DNA from: Alphaproteobacteria bacterium
GTDB taxonomy: Bacteria; Pseudomonadota; Alphaproteobacteria; UBA9219; RFNS01
DNA length: 64,000 nt
Assembly: GCA_037200005.1 (NCBI GenBank)
Contig: JBBCGY010000001.1
Span: 1,139,812 to 1,203,811, forward strand
Reading direction: 5' to 3'
Shown here: positions 8,056-16,673 of the stretch, piece by piece
How positions within the stretch are numbered: the first letter of the stretch is position 1
How the letters are laid out: every line of letters begins with the position of its first letter
Program-made: the position numbers and the translations under genes
The notes under the pieces: generated by a model
What the model was told of the DNA's origin: nothing
The model's database searches: none
The model's input: only the letters and a program-made list of their open reading frames with translations

Positions 8056-9048
8056 TCAAGGGCATATCCCCAAACGAGCGATGGAGATTGCCGGATATTT
8101 CCCGCCGTATCTTCTCTCAAGAGTTCGCTGCGTGACGCGGAGCGCCGAATCCGCCTCGCCTTTAATTCTGGTGATTTCCGCTCCCGCCGCGACCGCGGCG
8201 TTGATGCCGTTGCCCACAAGATTCTCGCCCACGGCGTCCATGGGCTTTAAGGGACTTTCCGGCTGCGCCAAAGAAGGAACGCCGGGCTGGCTGGAAGCGT
8301 CGGCCCCCAAGATCCCGGTCGCGACGCCGATGCCGACCCCAACACCGGCCTGCAAGCTGGCCACGTTTATCGCCCGGTTCAGCGTTATGATTTTTTCGAT
8401 ATTGCCGGCGAGGGCGCGAACGCCGTCAACGGCGATCCGATCGACGTCTTCGGCGGATATCGATCGCAGCGCGGGCGGAATCTTTGTCACGACTTCCATA
8501 TAAGGCGACGCGTGAATATCTCTCATGCGCTCGGCCAGGTTATGCGTGTAGTAATCCAACGACATCCCCCATGTCGCGCAAACGCTCGCTTCCTCGCGGG
8601 CTTTTTCCCAGTAACGGTATGTGGGAGATGTGATGGCCGCGGCGGACTCGGAACCGCTCGGCGCTGAAAATCTGTTGGGATTATAGGGCGTCGGTCCGAG
8701 CGAAGGCCCGTCATCGAACCGCGGCGCGGCAGGCGGAGCCGGTGGAGCAAATCGATTGATATAGGGCGTTCGTTTGCGCGGATAATCGTCGCTGGCACGG
8801 AGTTCGGCAAACGGGTCCGAGGGCGGCGGCCTGGGTGCGAGTTCAGAAAGATCCGGATCGACCCACCGCTTTTGCGGCGGCGTCCGCGCGGGCGCGATGG
8901 GTTCCGGCCTCGATATGGGCGCTGGCGCAGGGACGGACACGGTTTGCGGCGCATCCGCGCTTTCGGATCGAATATCGCAAGAAGCCGCCGCCGCGAGCAT
9001 GAAAAGCGCGGCTGCCGCCTGCCGATAGGCAATATGATCTTTAAGCAT
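8056..9048 (-). CDS. Proline-rich putative lipoprotein
   Basis: A 330-residue protein I do not recognise. The N-terminus MLKDHIAYRQAAAALFML is followed by AAAASC, a plausible lipobox, so it is probably lipid-anchored. Residues about 25-140 are Pro/Ala-rich and low in complexity. A more ordered domain (about 150-330) contains YWEKAREEASVCATW, an AVGVGIGVATGILGA-like glycine-rich stretch and a basic C-terminus. The ATG at 9048 is preferred over the upstream Met at 9084 because the signal sequence starts there and AAGAGGAAA precedes it. It stands alone between convergent and same-strand neighbours. Confidence 0.65.
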   Translation of the reverse strand: MLKDHIAYRQAAAALFMLAAAASCDIRSESADAPQTVSVPAPAPISRPEPIAPARTPPQKRWVDPDLSELAPRPPPSDPFAELRASDDYPRKRTPYINRFAPPAPPAAPRFDDGPSLGPTPYNPNRFSAPSGSESAAAITSPTYRYWEKAREEASVCATWGMSLDYYTHNLAERMRDIHASPYMEVVTKIPPALRSISAEDVDRIAVDGVRALAGNIEKIITLNRAINVASLQAGVGVGIGVATGILGADASSQPGVPSLAQPESPLKPMDAVGENLVGNGINAAVAAGAEITRIKGEADSALRVTQRTLERRYGGKYPAISIARLGICP

Positions 9049-9134
9049 ATCATTTCCTCTTCGGTGAATTATTCTGTCCGCCACTATACGGCTTTAGTTT
9101 AACAGAATTCTCACCGCTGGGAAACCCTGAGAAT

Positions 9135-9539
9135 TTATTCGGCGCCACTCATCGCTTTGGCAAATGCAGGAAAATCAAGCGCCGTGTTCTGGTCGTGAAC
9201 GATACGCCATTCGCCATTCTGCAATTCGAACACATATATGAGCCAGGTACTCACCGGAGCATCCTCCGGCTTGGCGCGATAGTCATATTTGATCAGGGCC
9301 ATGGCCATATCGTCCCCCACGACTTTGTGAACGACTTTGCCTTCCCATATCCAGTTGGGATCCTTGAACCACTGTTCATGTATGGCAATCGTTTCCGCGG
9401 GCGTCGTGAAAGCATGGCCATTCTGGACAATCGTGTAGAGCGTGCCGCCATGCGTAAGATGAGACTTGAAGCTATCCAGGTCTCTATTGGCAATGGCGTC
9501 AAAGTGCGCCTGCAAAGCAGCGTCAAAACTTGGTTTCAT
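9135..9539 (-). CDS. SnoaL-like / NTF2-fold small protein
   Basis: A 134-residue single-domain protein of the NTF2-like superfamily. Recognised from the helical N-terminus LQAHFDAIANRDLDSFKSHL, the strand GTLYTIVQNG, and the C-terminal strand pair TWLIYVFELQNGEWRIVHDQNT. Such proteins bind small hydrophobic ligands or act as isomerases or hydrolases. The substrate cannot be told. It is the last gene with host-like base composition before the A/T-rich defence genes. Confidence 0.75.
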   Translation of the reverse strand: MKPSFDAALQAHFDAIANRDLDSFKSHLTHGGTLYTIVQNGHAFTTPAETIAIHEQWFKDPNWIWEGKVVHKVVGDDMAMALIKYDYRAKPEDAPVSTWLIYVFELQNGEWRIVHDQNTALDFPAFAKAMSGAE

Positions 9540-9770
9540 GCTCCAGCCTCCAGTGCAAGATGAAAGTCCGAGCCTTCATAACGCCGAAGTTCGCAGATTC
9601 ATGGCTGCGTGGCGTCCCCTGCTGGACGCAGTTAGAACTTGCCATAGGCAAGAGGTATTGAATCTCCACGCTATTTTGCCACTTACTCTGTAAGCTGAAG
9701 CACTTAAATCCTGAAGCGACCATAATTGCTTAAATTCTCTGGGTATGGAGTCCTAAAAATAGCCCTTAAA

Positions 9771-12080
9771 TTATAAATATCTTTCAATTAATTCTAGCTT
9801 GTGGATGTCCAACGTTTTGATGGACTCCTTAAAAACTATTTTTGCGCTATCTATTTGAGTCACGTGCTCTTTTAGCCATTCAATGTCTTCAAAGGTGAAT
9901 CCATATCGTAATAACCAAATCTCGACATCATCTTTAGTTCCATATCTTATATATTTTTGCAAAATGGCTGCTCTTTGATCGTTTGTTTTTTGATAAAATA
10001 TTTCCAAGGCAGCACAAATCGGATCGGTTATAGACAAGGCGATTACTTTATCGAGATAATCGTACGTATCAAAAATTAGGGTGTCATAGCTAATTCCTAC
10101 TGCCGACGCATTTCTGGGAAAGAGAGATATGACGCCTATCTGTTTATTTGGAAGAGGTGACGCGATCTGGCTGAAGCGTATAGGGATTTCCTTTATGCCT
10201 TCCACAAGTTTTTCAGCAGTAATTTCTCCAGAAACAAACATCTTCAATAGTCCGTCGCGTGTCTTCTTGTCAGTTAGGAACCCATAACGTAGCGATATTA
10301 TTTCACTAAAAGATTTTCCTTGAATACGCCAAAGCATTATTGGGATTGCCGCGCTTAAAACACTTTTCTCGCCTGGAAATAAATCGGGCCGTCTCAAATG
10401 CTGTATGTAGATTTTTTTAAAAGCATCTTTAATTTTGTTTCGCACCACACCCAGTTCGGCGTATGCGTTACCCGTTAAAGGACTTTCGCCGTGTAGCAAA
10501 TTATCAAGAATAAATTTTATGTCCTCGTCGATAGCGCCTGTCGATAAGCGAGCAATCTGGGTCTGAGTTAGATGTAGGGTGTCATCAAATGAATCTTTTT
10601 TAATCGCTTCGACTATATCTTTAGAATCTTCATCTATATTTTCATCGTCGTCGTCCAACAGAGACATATCTTTTAAGCCAAAAGTTTCTTTAAATCTTTT
10701 GGAGAACGTAGAAACATTGCTCTTTTTAACGATGGTGTACCCATAATTGAATGTGTCAATTTCTTTGGTGCTGCGCCCCGCTCTGCCCACCAAGTTTTTT
10801 AATGTGAGGGCATCCATTTTTGTAAAATTATCAATCCACACTATGTCAAAAGGCATATTAATCCCCTGATTAAGTGTTGAAGTGGCAAAGCAGATTCTTG
10901 CGTGTTTAGACCTGATAAATTCCTCAATTAATAACCGGGCCTTAAGTGGAACGGAGCCATGATGTATCACAATGCCTTTTTCCATCATATCGAGCATTAA
11001 GGAATGCTTTTCTTCGTCATCCTTTTTGACTCCTACATACTCTCTGAGTTTATTTATCAGCGCTTTTGCCGCTGGATCTTCTATTGTGGGACATAAATCT
11101 ATGTATTTAGAAAATCCGTCAATGTGTCCCCCTTTGTAAATTCTGGATTTCGAAATGTATATTAAGAGTGTTCCATTGTTTTTGATGGTTTCCTCTACGA
11201 AGTCTCCAGGAAGAAGGGAATTCTTGCTATCAACGTTCGGAGAAAAATATTCAAACTTGTTATTGCCGAAGGCCACAAATATTTTTCCGACAGCATGATG
11301 ATTGTAGTGTTCAGAAGCTGAATCCTTATCGAAACCATGTTTAATCAATTGTGCCTCAGGGTTTTTAACGAAGGGGTGGGCAAATACCTTTTTTGCTTTT
11401 GGCAATACTTTATCTATTCTTCTAATGAATGAATCAAACTTTAATCCTCTGACAGGCTCTTCTGATATTTGCGCCTCATCTAACAAAAATAATTCTATAT
11501 TAAACTCATGTATTCTTTTAAACAGTTCTCCGCCTCTTTCAGGGGTAATAATGAAAACTCGTCTCTTTGTTTTTTCTGTATTAATGCTATCGATAAATTG
11601 CAGGACTAGAACAGATGGGTCTACTAATCGGATAACCTCAAAGTAGTACTCCGCAATTAATGCTCGCGACGGCACAACAATTACTACATCGCCTCTTGTT
11701 TTTTGTATCAGCGCTCTAAAAAGATGTGATTTACCAGAACTCGTTGGTGACGAGAATGAAAAATACTTTTTAGTCCTTATATGTTTATACGCACTAGCTT
11801 GAATGGGGGTAAATTTCTCTCCCGTATCTTCTTCAATCGCCTCTGCGTAGATGGCATAGACTTTCTCTATAATACTTTTGGGTGCCTCTGTTTTGTAAAA
11901 TAGGCCCATTAAACTCATAAGTTTGCTTTCGTATTGTTTAAATTTCTGCGGATGATCTTTTTTGAGGTGGGCTAGTTTCTCAAACAGGGTTGCATTGGTA
12001 GGACCCTCTCTGTGAATCTGGCTAAGAGCATTCTGTATAGCCTTTTCAGGATCCTCATATTTCAATAGATCGTCAAACAT
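9771..12080 (-). CDS. HamB/AbpB-like superfamily 2 helicase of an antiphage pair
   Basis: A 769-residue SF2 helicase. A Q-motif-like FTPIQASAY (90-98) precedes the Walker A SPTSSGKS (111-118). Motif II is DEAQ (201-204), motif V lies in TLNQGINMPFDIVWIDN and motif VI is NLVGRAGRS. The C-terminal third is unrecognised. It overlaps the upstream HamA-like gene by 8 bases. This helicase plus DUF1837 nuclease pairing is the signature of Hachiman (HamAB) and E. coli AbpAB, where the helicase senses aberrant DNA ends and licenses the nuclease. Both lengths are closer to AbpB/AbpA than to long HamB. The two genes are visibly A/T-rich beside their G/C-rich neighbours, which indicates recent transfer. 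Confidence 0.82.
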   Translation of the reverse strand: MFDDLLKYEDPEKAIQNALSQIHREGPTNATLFEKLAHLKKDHPQKFKQYESKLMSLMGLFYKTEAPKSIIEKVYAIYAEAIEEDTGEKFTPIQASAYKHIRTKKYFSFSSPTSSGKSHLFRALIQKTRGDVVIVVPSRALIAEYYFEVIRLVDPSVLVLQFIDSINTEKTKRRVFIITPERGGELFKRIHEFNIELFLLDEAQISEEPVRGLKFDSFIRRIDKVLPKAKKVFAHPFVKNPEAQLIKHGFDKDSASEHYNHHAVGKIFVAFGNNKFEYFSPNVDSKNSLLPGDFVEETIKNNGTLLIYISKSRIYKGGHIDGFSKYIDLCPTIEDPAAKALINKLREYVGVKKDDEEKHSLMLDMMEKGIVIHHGSVPLKARLLIEEFIRSKHARICFATSTLNQGINMPFDIVWIDNFTKMDALTLKNLVGRAGRSTKEIDTFNYGYTIVKKSNVSTFSKRFKETFGLKDMSLLDDDDENIDEDSKDIVEAIKKDSFDDTLHLTQTQIARLSTGAIDEDIKFILDNLLHGESPLTGNAYAELGVVRNKIKDAFKKIYIQHLRRPDLFPGEKSVLSAAIPIMLWRIQGKSFSEIISLRYGFLTDKKTRDGLLKMFVSGEITAEKLVEGIKEIPIRFSQIASPLPNKQIGVISLFPRNASAVGISYDTLIFDTYDYLDKVIALSITDPICAALEIFYQKTNDQRAAILQKYIRYGTKDDVEIWLLRYGFTFEDIEWLKEHVTQIDSAKIVFKESIKTLDIHKLELIERYL

Positions 12081-12777
12081 CTACTTCCACTCCAACTACA
12101 AATAGTTTTGGATATGCAAGAAGCTGGTCAATGTTTGTAGATTTCAGGACGTTCGCGATAATATTTGAGGGATTGAGGCTGTTAATAGAAAATGCAGCAA
12201 CGTAGGCTTTCTTGCCATCAAGATAAGCTGTTTTGGCGTCGTCGCTAACAAAATGACTAAGATCAGAAAGTTCGGAGTCGTCTTTTCGTAATGTTATAAA
12301 GCTTAAAATTTGTTTTATGGCCTCAGTATACGGATTATCTGATGAGCTATATTTTGCTTCGCCGAAAACGACTATTTTGCAATCGCTCTCAGTATGAAAA
12401 TCAAAACCGGGATTACCAGTCACTTTTTCTTTCCACAATTCAGCCAGTGGTATTTTTATATGGATCAAATTCTTATTGAGAACATCTTGTGCGGAAATAG
12501 AAACCATATACTCCCCAAAATCTTTTGTTGGGGCGTCCTCGACTTTTGAAAATATGTTTTTGGCCAGTTCTTCGATAGTTCTCTTTGCTCGTGCATCAAA
12601 TGCAGTTTGCTCTATAGGGCCAAGCTTTTTTATCCAGCTTGTATCTTCGATAAGCTGAATCATATCTTTTGCGTAAATCTTTATATCTTTAATTTTTATA
12701 TGGGCACTATACACAAGACACGACGTTGTCTTGCCGTATTGAGACATGTCTTCCTGTTTAACGGCCACAACTTCCAT
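12073..12777 (-). CDS. HamA/AbpA-like DUF1837 nuclease of an antiphage pair
   Basis: A 234-residue protein of the HamA (DUF1837) type, the effector nuclease of Hachiman-like defence. A PD-(D/E)xK-like core is visible: D126 in FDFH, then E140 and K142 in FGEAKYS after a hydrophobic strand. The helix YTEAIKQILSFITLR follows. It is translated just ahead of the helicase gene, with an 8-base overlap that implies coupled translation. The base composition is A/T-rich like its partner. The family assignment rests on this motif, size and neighbour; whether to call it Hachiman or AbpAB needs profile scores. Confidence 0.8.
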   Translation of the reverse strand: MEVVAVKQEDMSQYGKTTSCLVYSAHIKIKDIKIYAKDMIQLIEDTSWIKKLGPIEQTAFDARAKRTIEELAKNIFSKVEDAPTKDFGEYMVSISAQDVLNKNLIHIKIPLAELWKEKVTGNPGFDFHTESDCKIVVFGEAKYSSSDNPYTEAIKQILSFITLRKDDSELSDLSHFVSDDAKTAYLDGKKAYVAAFSINSLNPSNIIANVLKSTNIDQLLAYPKLFVVGVEVDV

Positions 12778-12801
12778 TGCACACTCATAACAAATTGTCG
12801 A

Positions 12802-13359
12802 TCAATCTGCATCCATCATAAACTTCCATGGTCTGGCGGAAAAGATTAATGCAGCCGGTTGCGGCCAATTCTGCCGGTGGCCGATGCCGTCGTGGTTTTT
12901 TCCGAACATATCACGAATTTTGGCTTCAAGTTCAAGGCGACTGCCTTCATCCAGCATGACCGTGCTGCTTTCTTCTATCGGCTCAGTCAATTCATGCGGA
13001 CAGTTATCGGCTATGGAGCAATGTTTCCAGGTTCGGTCTTTATCCTCGGGACAGACTGAATCGGCATATTGGCAAGGAACCCCGGTTTCCGTGCCCCATA
13101 TGACAACATAGCAGCCATCATCGTGATAAAAACCCACTTCCAGATCATCAATGCGTGCCGACATATCTCCTTCGGCATTTTGCCTGAAGACAACGGCTTC
13201 CGGCATGTCTGTTTCCGCCATCGGCAGCCATTTTTGAAACGGAGCGGCCTCTGTGCCGTCAGGCACAAACCAAACTTTATGAATGGCATCCCATTTTGCG
13301 CCAAGCTTTTTGGCCTGATCCTTTTCGGCAAAGGGTACGTCTAAATCGACACGCGGCAT
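12802..13359 (-). CDS. DUF5710 domain protein
   Basis: A 185-residue protein whose N-terminus (VDLDVPFAEKDQAKKLGAKW ... VWFVPDG) matches the small DUF5710 domain. This domain is common in plasmid and conjugative-element proteins and is often fused to primases or DNA-processing enzymes. The remaining 130 residues are unrecognised. They contain four Cys (VPCQYAD, SVCPED, KHCSIADNCPH) that might bind a metal. It lies between the defence pair and the mobilization genes on the same strand, so it is likely part of the mobile element. Confidence 0.65.
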   Translation of the reverse strand: MPRVDLDVPFAEKDQAKKLGAKWDAIHKVWFVPDGTEAAPFQKWLPMAETDMPEAVVFRQNAEGDMSARIDDLEVGFYHDDGCYVVIWGTETGVPCQYADSVCPEDKDRTWKHCSIADNCPHELTEPIEESSTVMLDEGSRLELEAKIRDMFGKNHDGIGHRQNWPQPAALIFSARPWKFMMDAD

Positions 13360-13371
13360 GATCTTGCCCTC

Positions 13372-13686
13372 TTAGGTGTTGATCTCCCGCCTTCTCTTCG
13401 CGGCGACCTTTGCATTGTGCTTATACATTTTGCCGCGTCTGGAGCGGCGTGCCATGGGGCCGAGTGGCAAAGGCGCGACGACCGGCAGGTTATGAGCCAT
13501 GTTGCGGCCATGAGCAAGAGCCTCGGCCAGATCGTCGGAATAATACGCCGTCGAAGGCGCTCCGTTGCGGTAATTCACTTTATATTCTCCGGGCAGCATC
13601 GTCAGCGTCACGCCGATGTCATGCAGTTCCTCCACGGCAATCTTAAAAGCCGGAAGGGAGGGTTGTTGTTGCGTATCGATCATCAT
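13372..13686 (-). CDS. Hypothetical small basic protein
   Basis: A 104-residue protein I do not recognise. It has a mixed alpha/beta N-terminal half (FKIAVEELHDIGVTLTML, YKVNYRNGAPSTAYYSDDLAEAL) and a strongly basic tail (MARRSRRGKMYKHNAKVAAKRRRE) that would suit nucleic-acid binding. A GAGG site precedes the start. It is 12 bases upstream of the DUF5710 gene and downstream of the relaxase on the same strand, so it is probably an accessory gene of the element. Confidence 0.55.
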   Translation of the reverse strand: MMIDTQQQPSLPAFKIAVEELHDIGVTLTMLPGEYKVNYRNGAPSTAYYSDDLAEALAHGRNMAHNLPVVAPLPLGPMARRSRRGKMYKHNAKVAAKRRREINT

Positions 13687-13756
13687 ATTCGTGCCTCATA
13701 TAATTTGTGCCTGTCTTGCATCGGTCGGAAAATCAAACGCTTCCCGTAGACGGCCT

Positions 13757-15277
13757 TTAGCTGGAATCGAATTTCTTCAGCTTCTTGCGAACTTCCGCCG
13801 CTTGTACGTGCAGCAGTTTGGGCAACGCATGCTTGACGCCCTGCACGTCCATGACGGCATAAGAATCGCGCGGCCCGTGCTTGAGGATCATGTCACGCGC
13901 GGCAAGCATTTGCGTGAAGGCGGCGGCGGTTTTGGATTCGCGCCACGCCTGGCGTATCGCGGCGCGGTCATGCTTGCATAGCGCCGCTTGCTGCTGCCGG
14001 AATTCGGCCTGGATGGTGGATGCCTTTTTGCCTTTCGGCGCGGATGCGGGCATGCGCGTGAAGTCCTTCAGCCATCCGTGAATCTCCGACGCCGCGAAGC
14101 GGAGAAGTTTGGTCAGCGGATGTTTTACGCCCTGCGCGTCGGTGACGGCGTAGGAATTTCGGCGTCCGCGTGCCAGCGTCATGCCTCCCGCCGCCAAAAG
14201 CTGAACGAACGACTTGCCGGAGTTCGTCGCCGCCCACGCGTCGCGGATCACCGCGCGGTTGTTCCGGCAAATGGCTTTCTGTTCCCGCTTCCATGCGGCA
14301 CGGATGCCACGTTTGCGGTCGAGAAGTGCTTTCTTCTCCCGCGCCAGTTCTTTGCGGACTTCAGCGGGTTTGCGCTGTTCCGGCGTTGTTTGTTCCTCTG
14401 CCGCCGCCTCCGGTGCTGCTTTCTCCGCCGCCGCAGGCAGAACGATTACTAGCTTCGCCAGTTCTCCACGCTTCTGCGCGGCAATCTCGGCTTTCTGGAT
14501 TTTCAGCGCCTTACGCACATCCTCGACACCGGCAAGCCTTGCATGGTCGATGTCGCGTAGCCGCCGGTCAAGCTCGTCCGGCTTCATGTTCAAGAGCCGA
14601 GCTAGCCCATTAACATTGCCTTTGCGATCCAGCATCACGAATGCCGCGCGGTCGCCCCGCGCCAGGATCAGCCCATGATCCGCAAGCCCCATCGCAAAGG
14701 CCCGTCCATCGGCGGCGTCATCCAAAAGACCGCCGATCCTGGCCCGGAACGCTTCCACGTCCAGGCCGAGACGCTTCGCCTGCTCCACTTCCCATCGTAC
14801 CGGGGCGGGGCCTTTTTCTTGCGGGCGCTGGTCAGGCACCGGCGAAAACCCAAGTTCCCATTCCAGCTGCCGCGCCAATCGCCGCAGCTTGCGGCGGCTA
14901 AGCCCCTCTTTCTTGACCTTCATCGTCTGTTCGTCGATGCGGTTCCAGAAAACATGGATATGCAAGCCGCCGTCGGGAGTGGAGTGCATCACGATCCCCC
15001 GCGCATGGCCAGCGAGATCGAGCACGCCCTCGGCCCGGTCGGTGCAGTGTTCCCATTTCTTGGGTGTTATGGACTCACCGGGCCGCAGCCGCATCATCGC
15101 ATGAAGGATGGGCCGCTTGCTTCGCGTCGCCTTCCCCATGAGGTCGATGCTGGCAAGCGCATCGTATATGTTATCGGCGGCGAAGCCCCGCAACTGGTAG
15201 ACCAGCACCCCCGGTTCTTGCATCAGGTATCGGGCGAGGCGTTTGCCGCTGGAATGGGTATGACCTTTGCAGATCAT
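13757..15277 (-). CDS. Relaxase/mobilization nuclease with three tandem C-terminal modules
   Basis: A 506-residue relaxase, the transesterase that nicks at oriT and pilots the strand during conjugative mobilization. The metal-binding motif is HIHVFWNRID (H-x-H) within the first 120 residues. The N-terminal GHTHSSGKRLARYL region resembles VirD2/MobA-type relaxases. After this come three copies of an approximately 70-residue module with the pattern F-x-LA-x2-G-x-LARG followed by V-x-D-x-G and a final helix, separated by charged linkers. The ATG at 15277 is chosen over a TTG at 15298 because it lies after the mobC stop (15287-15285). MobC precedes it by 7 bases. Confidence 0.85.
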   Translation of the reverse strand: MICKGHTHSSGKRLARYLMQEPGVLVYQLRGFAADNIYDALASIDLMGKATRSKRPILHAMMRLRPGESITPKKWEHCTDRAEGVLDLAGHARGIVMHSTPDGGLHIHVFWNRIDEQTMKVKKEGLSRRKLRRLARQLEWELGFSPVPDQRPQEKGPAPVRWEVEQAKRLGLDVEAFRARIGGLLDDAADGRAFAMGLADHGLILARGDRAAFVMLDRKGNVNGLARLLNMKPDELDRRLRDIDHARLAGVEDVRKALKIQKAEIAAQKRGELAKLVIVLPAAAEKAAPEAAAEEQTTPEQRKPAEVRKELAREKKALLDRKRGIRAAWKREQKAICRNNRAVIRDAWAATNSGKSFVQLLAAGGMTLARGRRNSYAVTDAQGVKHPLTKLLRFAASEIHGWLKDFTRMPASAPKGKKASTIQAEFRQQQAALCKHDRAAIRQAWRESKTAAAFTQMLAARDMILKHGPRDSYAVMDVQGVKHALPKLLHVQAAEVRKKLKKFDSS

Positions 15278-15284
15278 GGATGCA

Positions 15285-15632
15285 TTAGGGCCCCACAAAG
15301 CGGTGGTTCAGCGCCGTCACCAGCCGCGCCATGTCATGCAGGATCGCCGCCGCTACCGGGCGCTCGTCCTCGTCAACGATCTTACGCAGAATACCGTTCG
15401 CCCGGTTCATCTGAGCCACCAGCGCCGCCAGGGACTCCGGCGCTACCGCCCCCCGTTCCGCAAGAACCGGCCTGCGCAGATAGTCGCCGACGGTCGTGCC
15501 GACGGCGCGGGCCGCAGCGGCCAGAGCCTCATATTCGGCATCGGAAAAACGGACGGTCACGCGCTTTTCGCGCGGAGAGGGTACGATTGTATGGTGGATT
15601 TGAGGGCGTATTCGGGCGGCGGATGGCTGCAT
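15285..15632 (-). CDS. MobC-like relaxosome accessory protein
   Basis: A 115-residue DNA-binding protein. KRVTVRFSDAEYEALAAAA is a ribbon-helix-helix-like segment, and the C-terminal half (LVAQMNRANGILRKIVDED) is the helical MobC region. MobC-type proteins bind oriT and help the relaxase open it. AGGGGAG precedes the ATG at 15632 by 6 bases. It is translated directly ahead of the relaxase gene. Confidence 0.75.
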   Translation of the reverse strand: MQPSAARIRPQIHHTIVPSPREKRVTVRFSDAEYEALAAAARAVGTTVGDYLRRPVLAERGAVAPESLAALVAQMNRANGILRKIVDEDERPVAAAILHDMARLVTALNHRFVGP

Positions 15633-16190
15633 AATAACTCCCCTCAAATGCTCAGTATTAATATTCGGGCAGGCGGTACGAAGGCAGGCGGAAAGATTAA
15701 TGGGCTGTGGATAGAAATCACAAATTAGGAGCGGCGACGGACTGCTTGGAAACGCTTCGCGATAATCATTAGGCTTGCGAAATTAACGAACGTCTGACGA
15801 AACTCCCTACTTGTTAGTCGCACCAAACGCGATGAAGTCAATTCAATAAGAAAAGATTTCTCGATGCAACCAGAAAGAGTCCAGCAACGGGCATCAAGCC
15901 AAAAAGCTTGGGGATAACTCGGTAACGGGGTCAAAAGTAAACGGCCAGAAGCAGAACCAGGGTCAGGTAACCAGCCCTAATCCCCCCAAACGCAGCCCAA
16001 GGGGGGCGAAGGGGGCGCGGGCGCAGCAAGCGCCACGGCGGCGAGCCTACCGAAGCCTTAGCGTAAGCCGGAGGAGGAGAACCCAGACCGAGCTACAGAC
16101 TACCCAAAGGCGGGCAGGAAGCTCGGCGACAACCATGGCGAGAACAGGACATAGAAAAGCCCGCCACGGCGACCGGGACGGGCTACGGTC
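15633..16190. other. Non-coding stretch upstream of mobC, candidate oriT region
   Basis: About 560 bases without a convincing gene. A 69-residue reading frame (15725-15934, minus) has no ribosome binding site or recognisable sequence and is not counted. From 15935 the sequence holds G/C-rich inverted patches, for example six C and six G around 13 bases near 15978-16002. Its position upstream of mobC-relaxase is the usual place for oriT, but no nick-site consensus is identified. Confidence 0.4.
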
Positions 16191-16230
16191 AAAAGCAAAA
16201 GGCCCGACGCCTTGTGAGCGTCGGGCCTTT
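16191..16230 (-). terminator. Rho-independent terminator of the Rhs-immunity unit
   Basis: AAAGGCCCGACGC and GCGTCGGGCCTTT (16198-16210 and 16218-16230) pair perfectly around a 7-base loop. On the minus strand the stem is followed by TTTTGCTTTT. It lies 18 bases after the stop of the immunity-like gene. Confidence 0.85.
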
Positions 16231-16247
16231 CGTTCTCTAGTGACGGC

Positions 16248-16673
16248 CTATTCCATGGCCTGTTCCTGCGGATACATATCAAGCGTCAAGCTAATCTGAA
16301 GGTCAGCACATTCCTTCAGCAACTGCCAAGACAGTTCCTCAATACGATTATCCTCCATGAACGCACCAATAAAGTACTCAAGCGTACCGCCGGTGTTAAC
16401 AAGCCCACGAAGATATTCAGCCTTTCCGCTAAGAGTTTTATTGAACTGACTGAGAGCATCTGGAAGACGAGTTCCTGTCGTAATAAGCAAGTGATGTCTC
16501 CAAGTCGTCAGTTTATTAACCCCTGGCACCGGATTACCTTTTGGGGTCTTTCTTGGCTCTCCCGCTCGCGCCATGCCAAAGGGCTGCAACTCTAAAGCCG
16601 CAGAAATTTCCTCTGGATCAACACTGGGATGTCCAATCCAGAAAGACACTTGGAAGCGGGAGAGTGGTTTCAT
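16248..16673 (-). CDS. DUF4279-like protein, probable immunity protein of the Rhs toxin
   Basis: A 141-residue protein resembling DUF4279: VSFWIGHPSVDPEEISAALELQP at the N-terminus and ISLTLDMYPQE at the end fit that small alpha/beta family. Its ATG overlaps the TGA of the toxin reading frame (ATGA, 16670-16673). This tight coupling is typical of toxin-immunity pairs, and the unit ends in a strong terminator right after it. The immunity role is inferred from position and overlap; DUF4279 members are often found beside polymorphic toxins, but a function has not been proven from this sequence. Confidence 0.65.
   Translation of the reverse strand: MKPLSRFQVSFWIGHPSVDPEEISAALELQPFGMARAGEPRKTPKGNPVPGVNKLTTWRHHLLITTGTRLPDALSQFNKTLSGKAEYLRGLVNTGGTLEYFIGAFMEDNRIEELSWQLLKECADLQISLTLDMYPQEQAME

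Noticed and set aside
15725-15934. A 69-residue minus-strand frame upstream of mobC
   Set aside because: No ribosome binding site, no recognisable sequence, and it lies in the probable oriT region.
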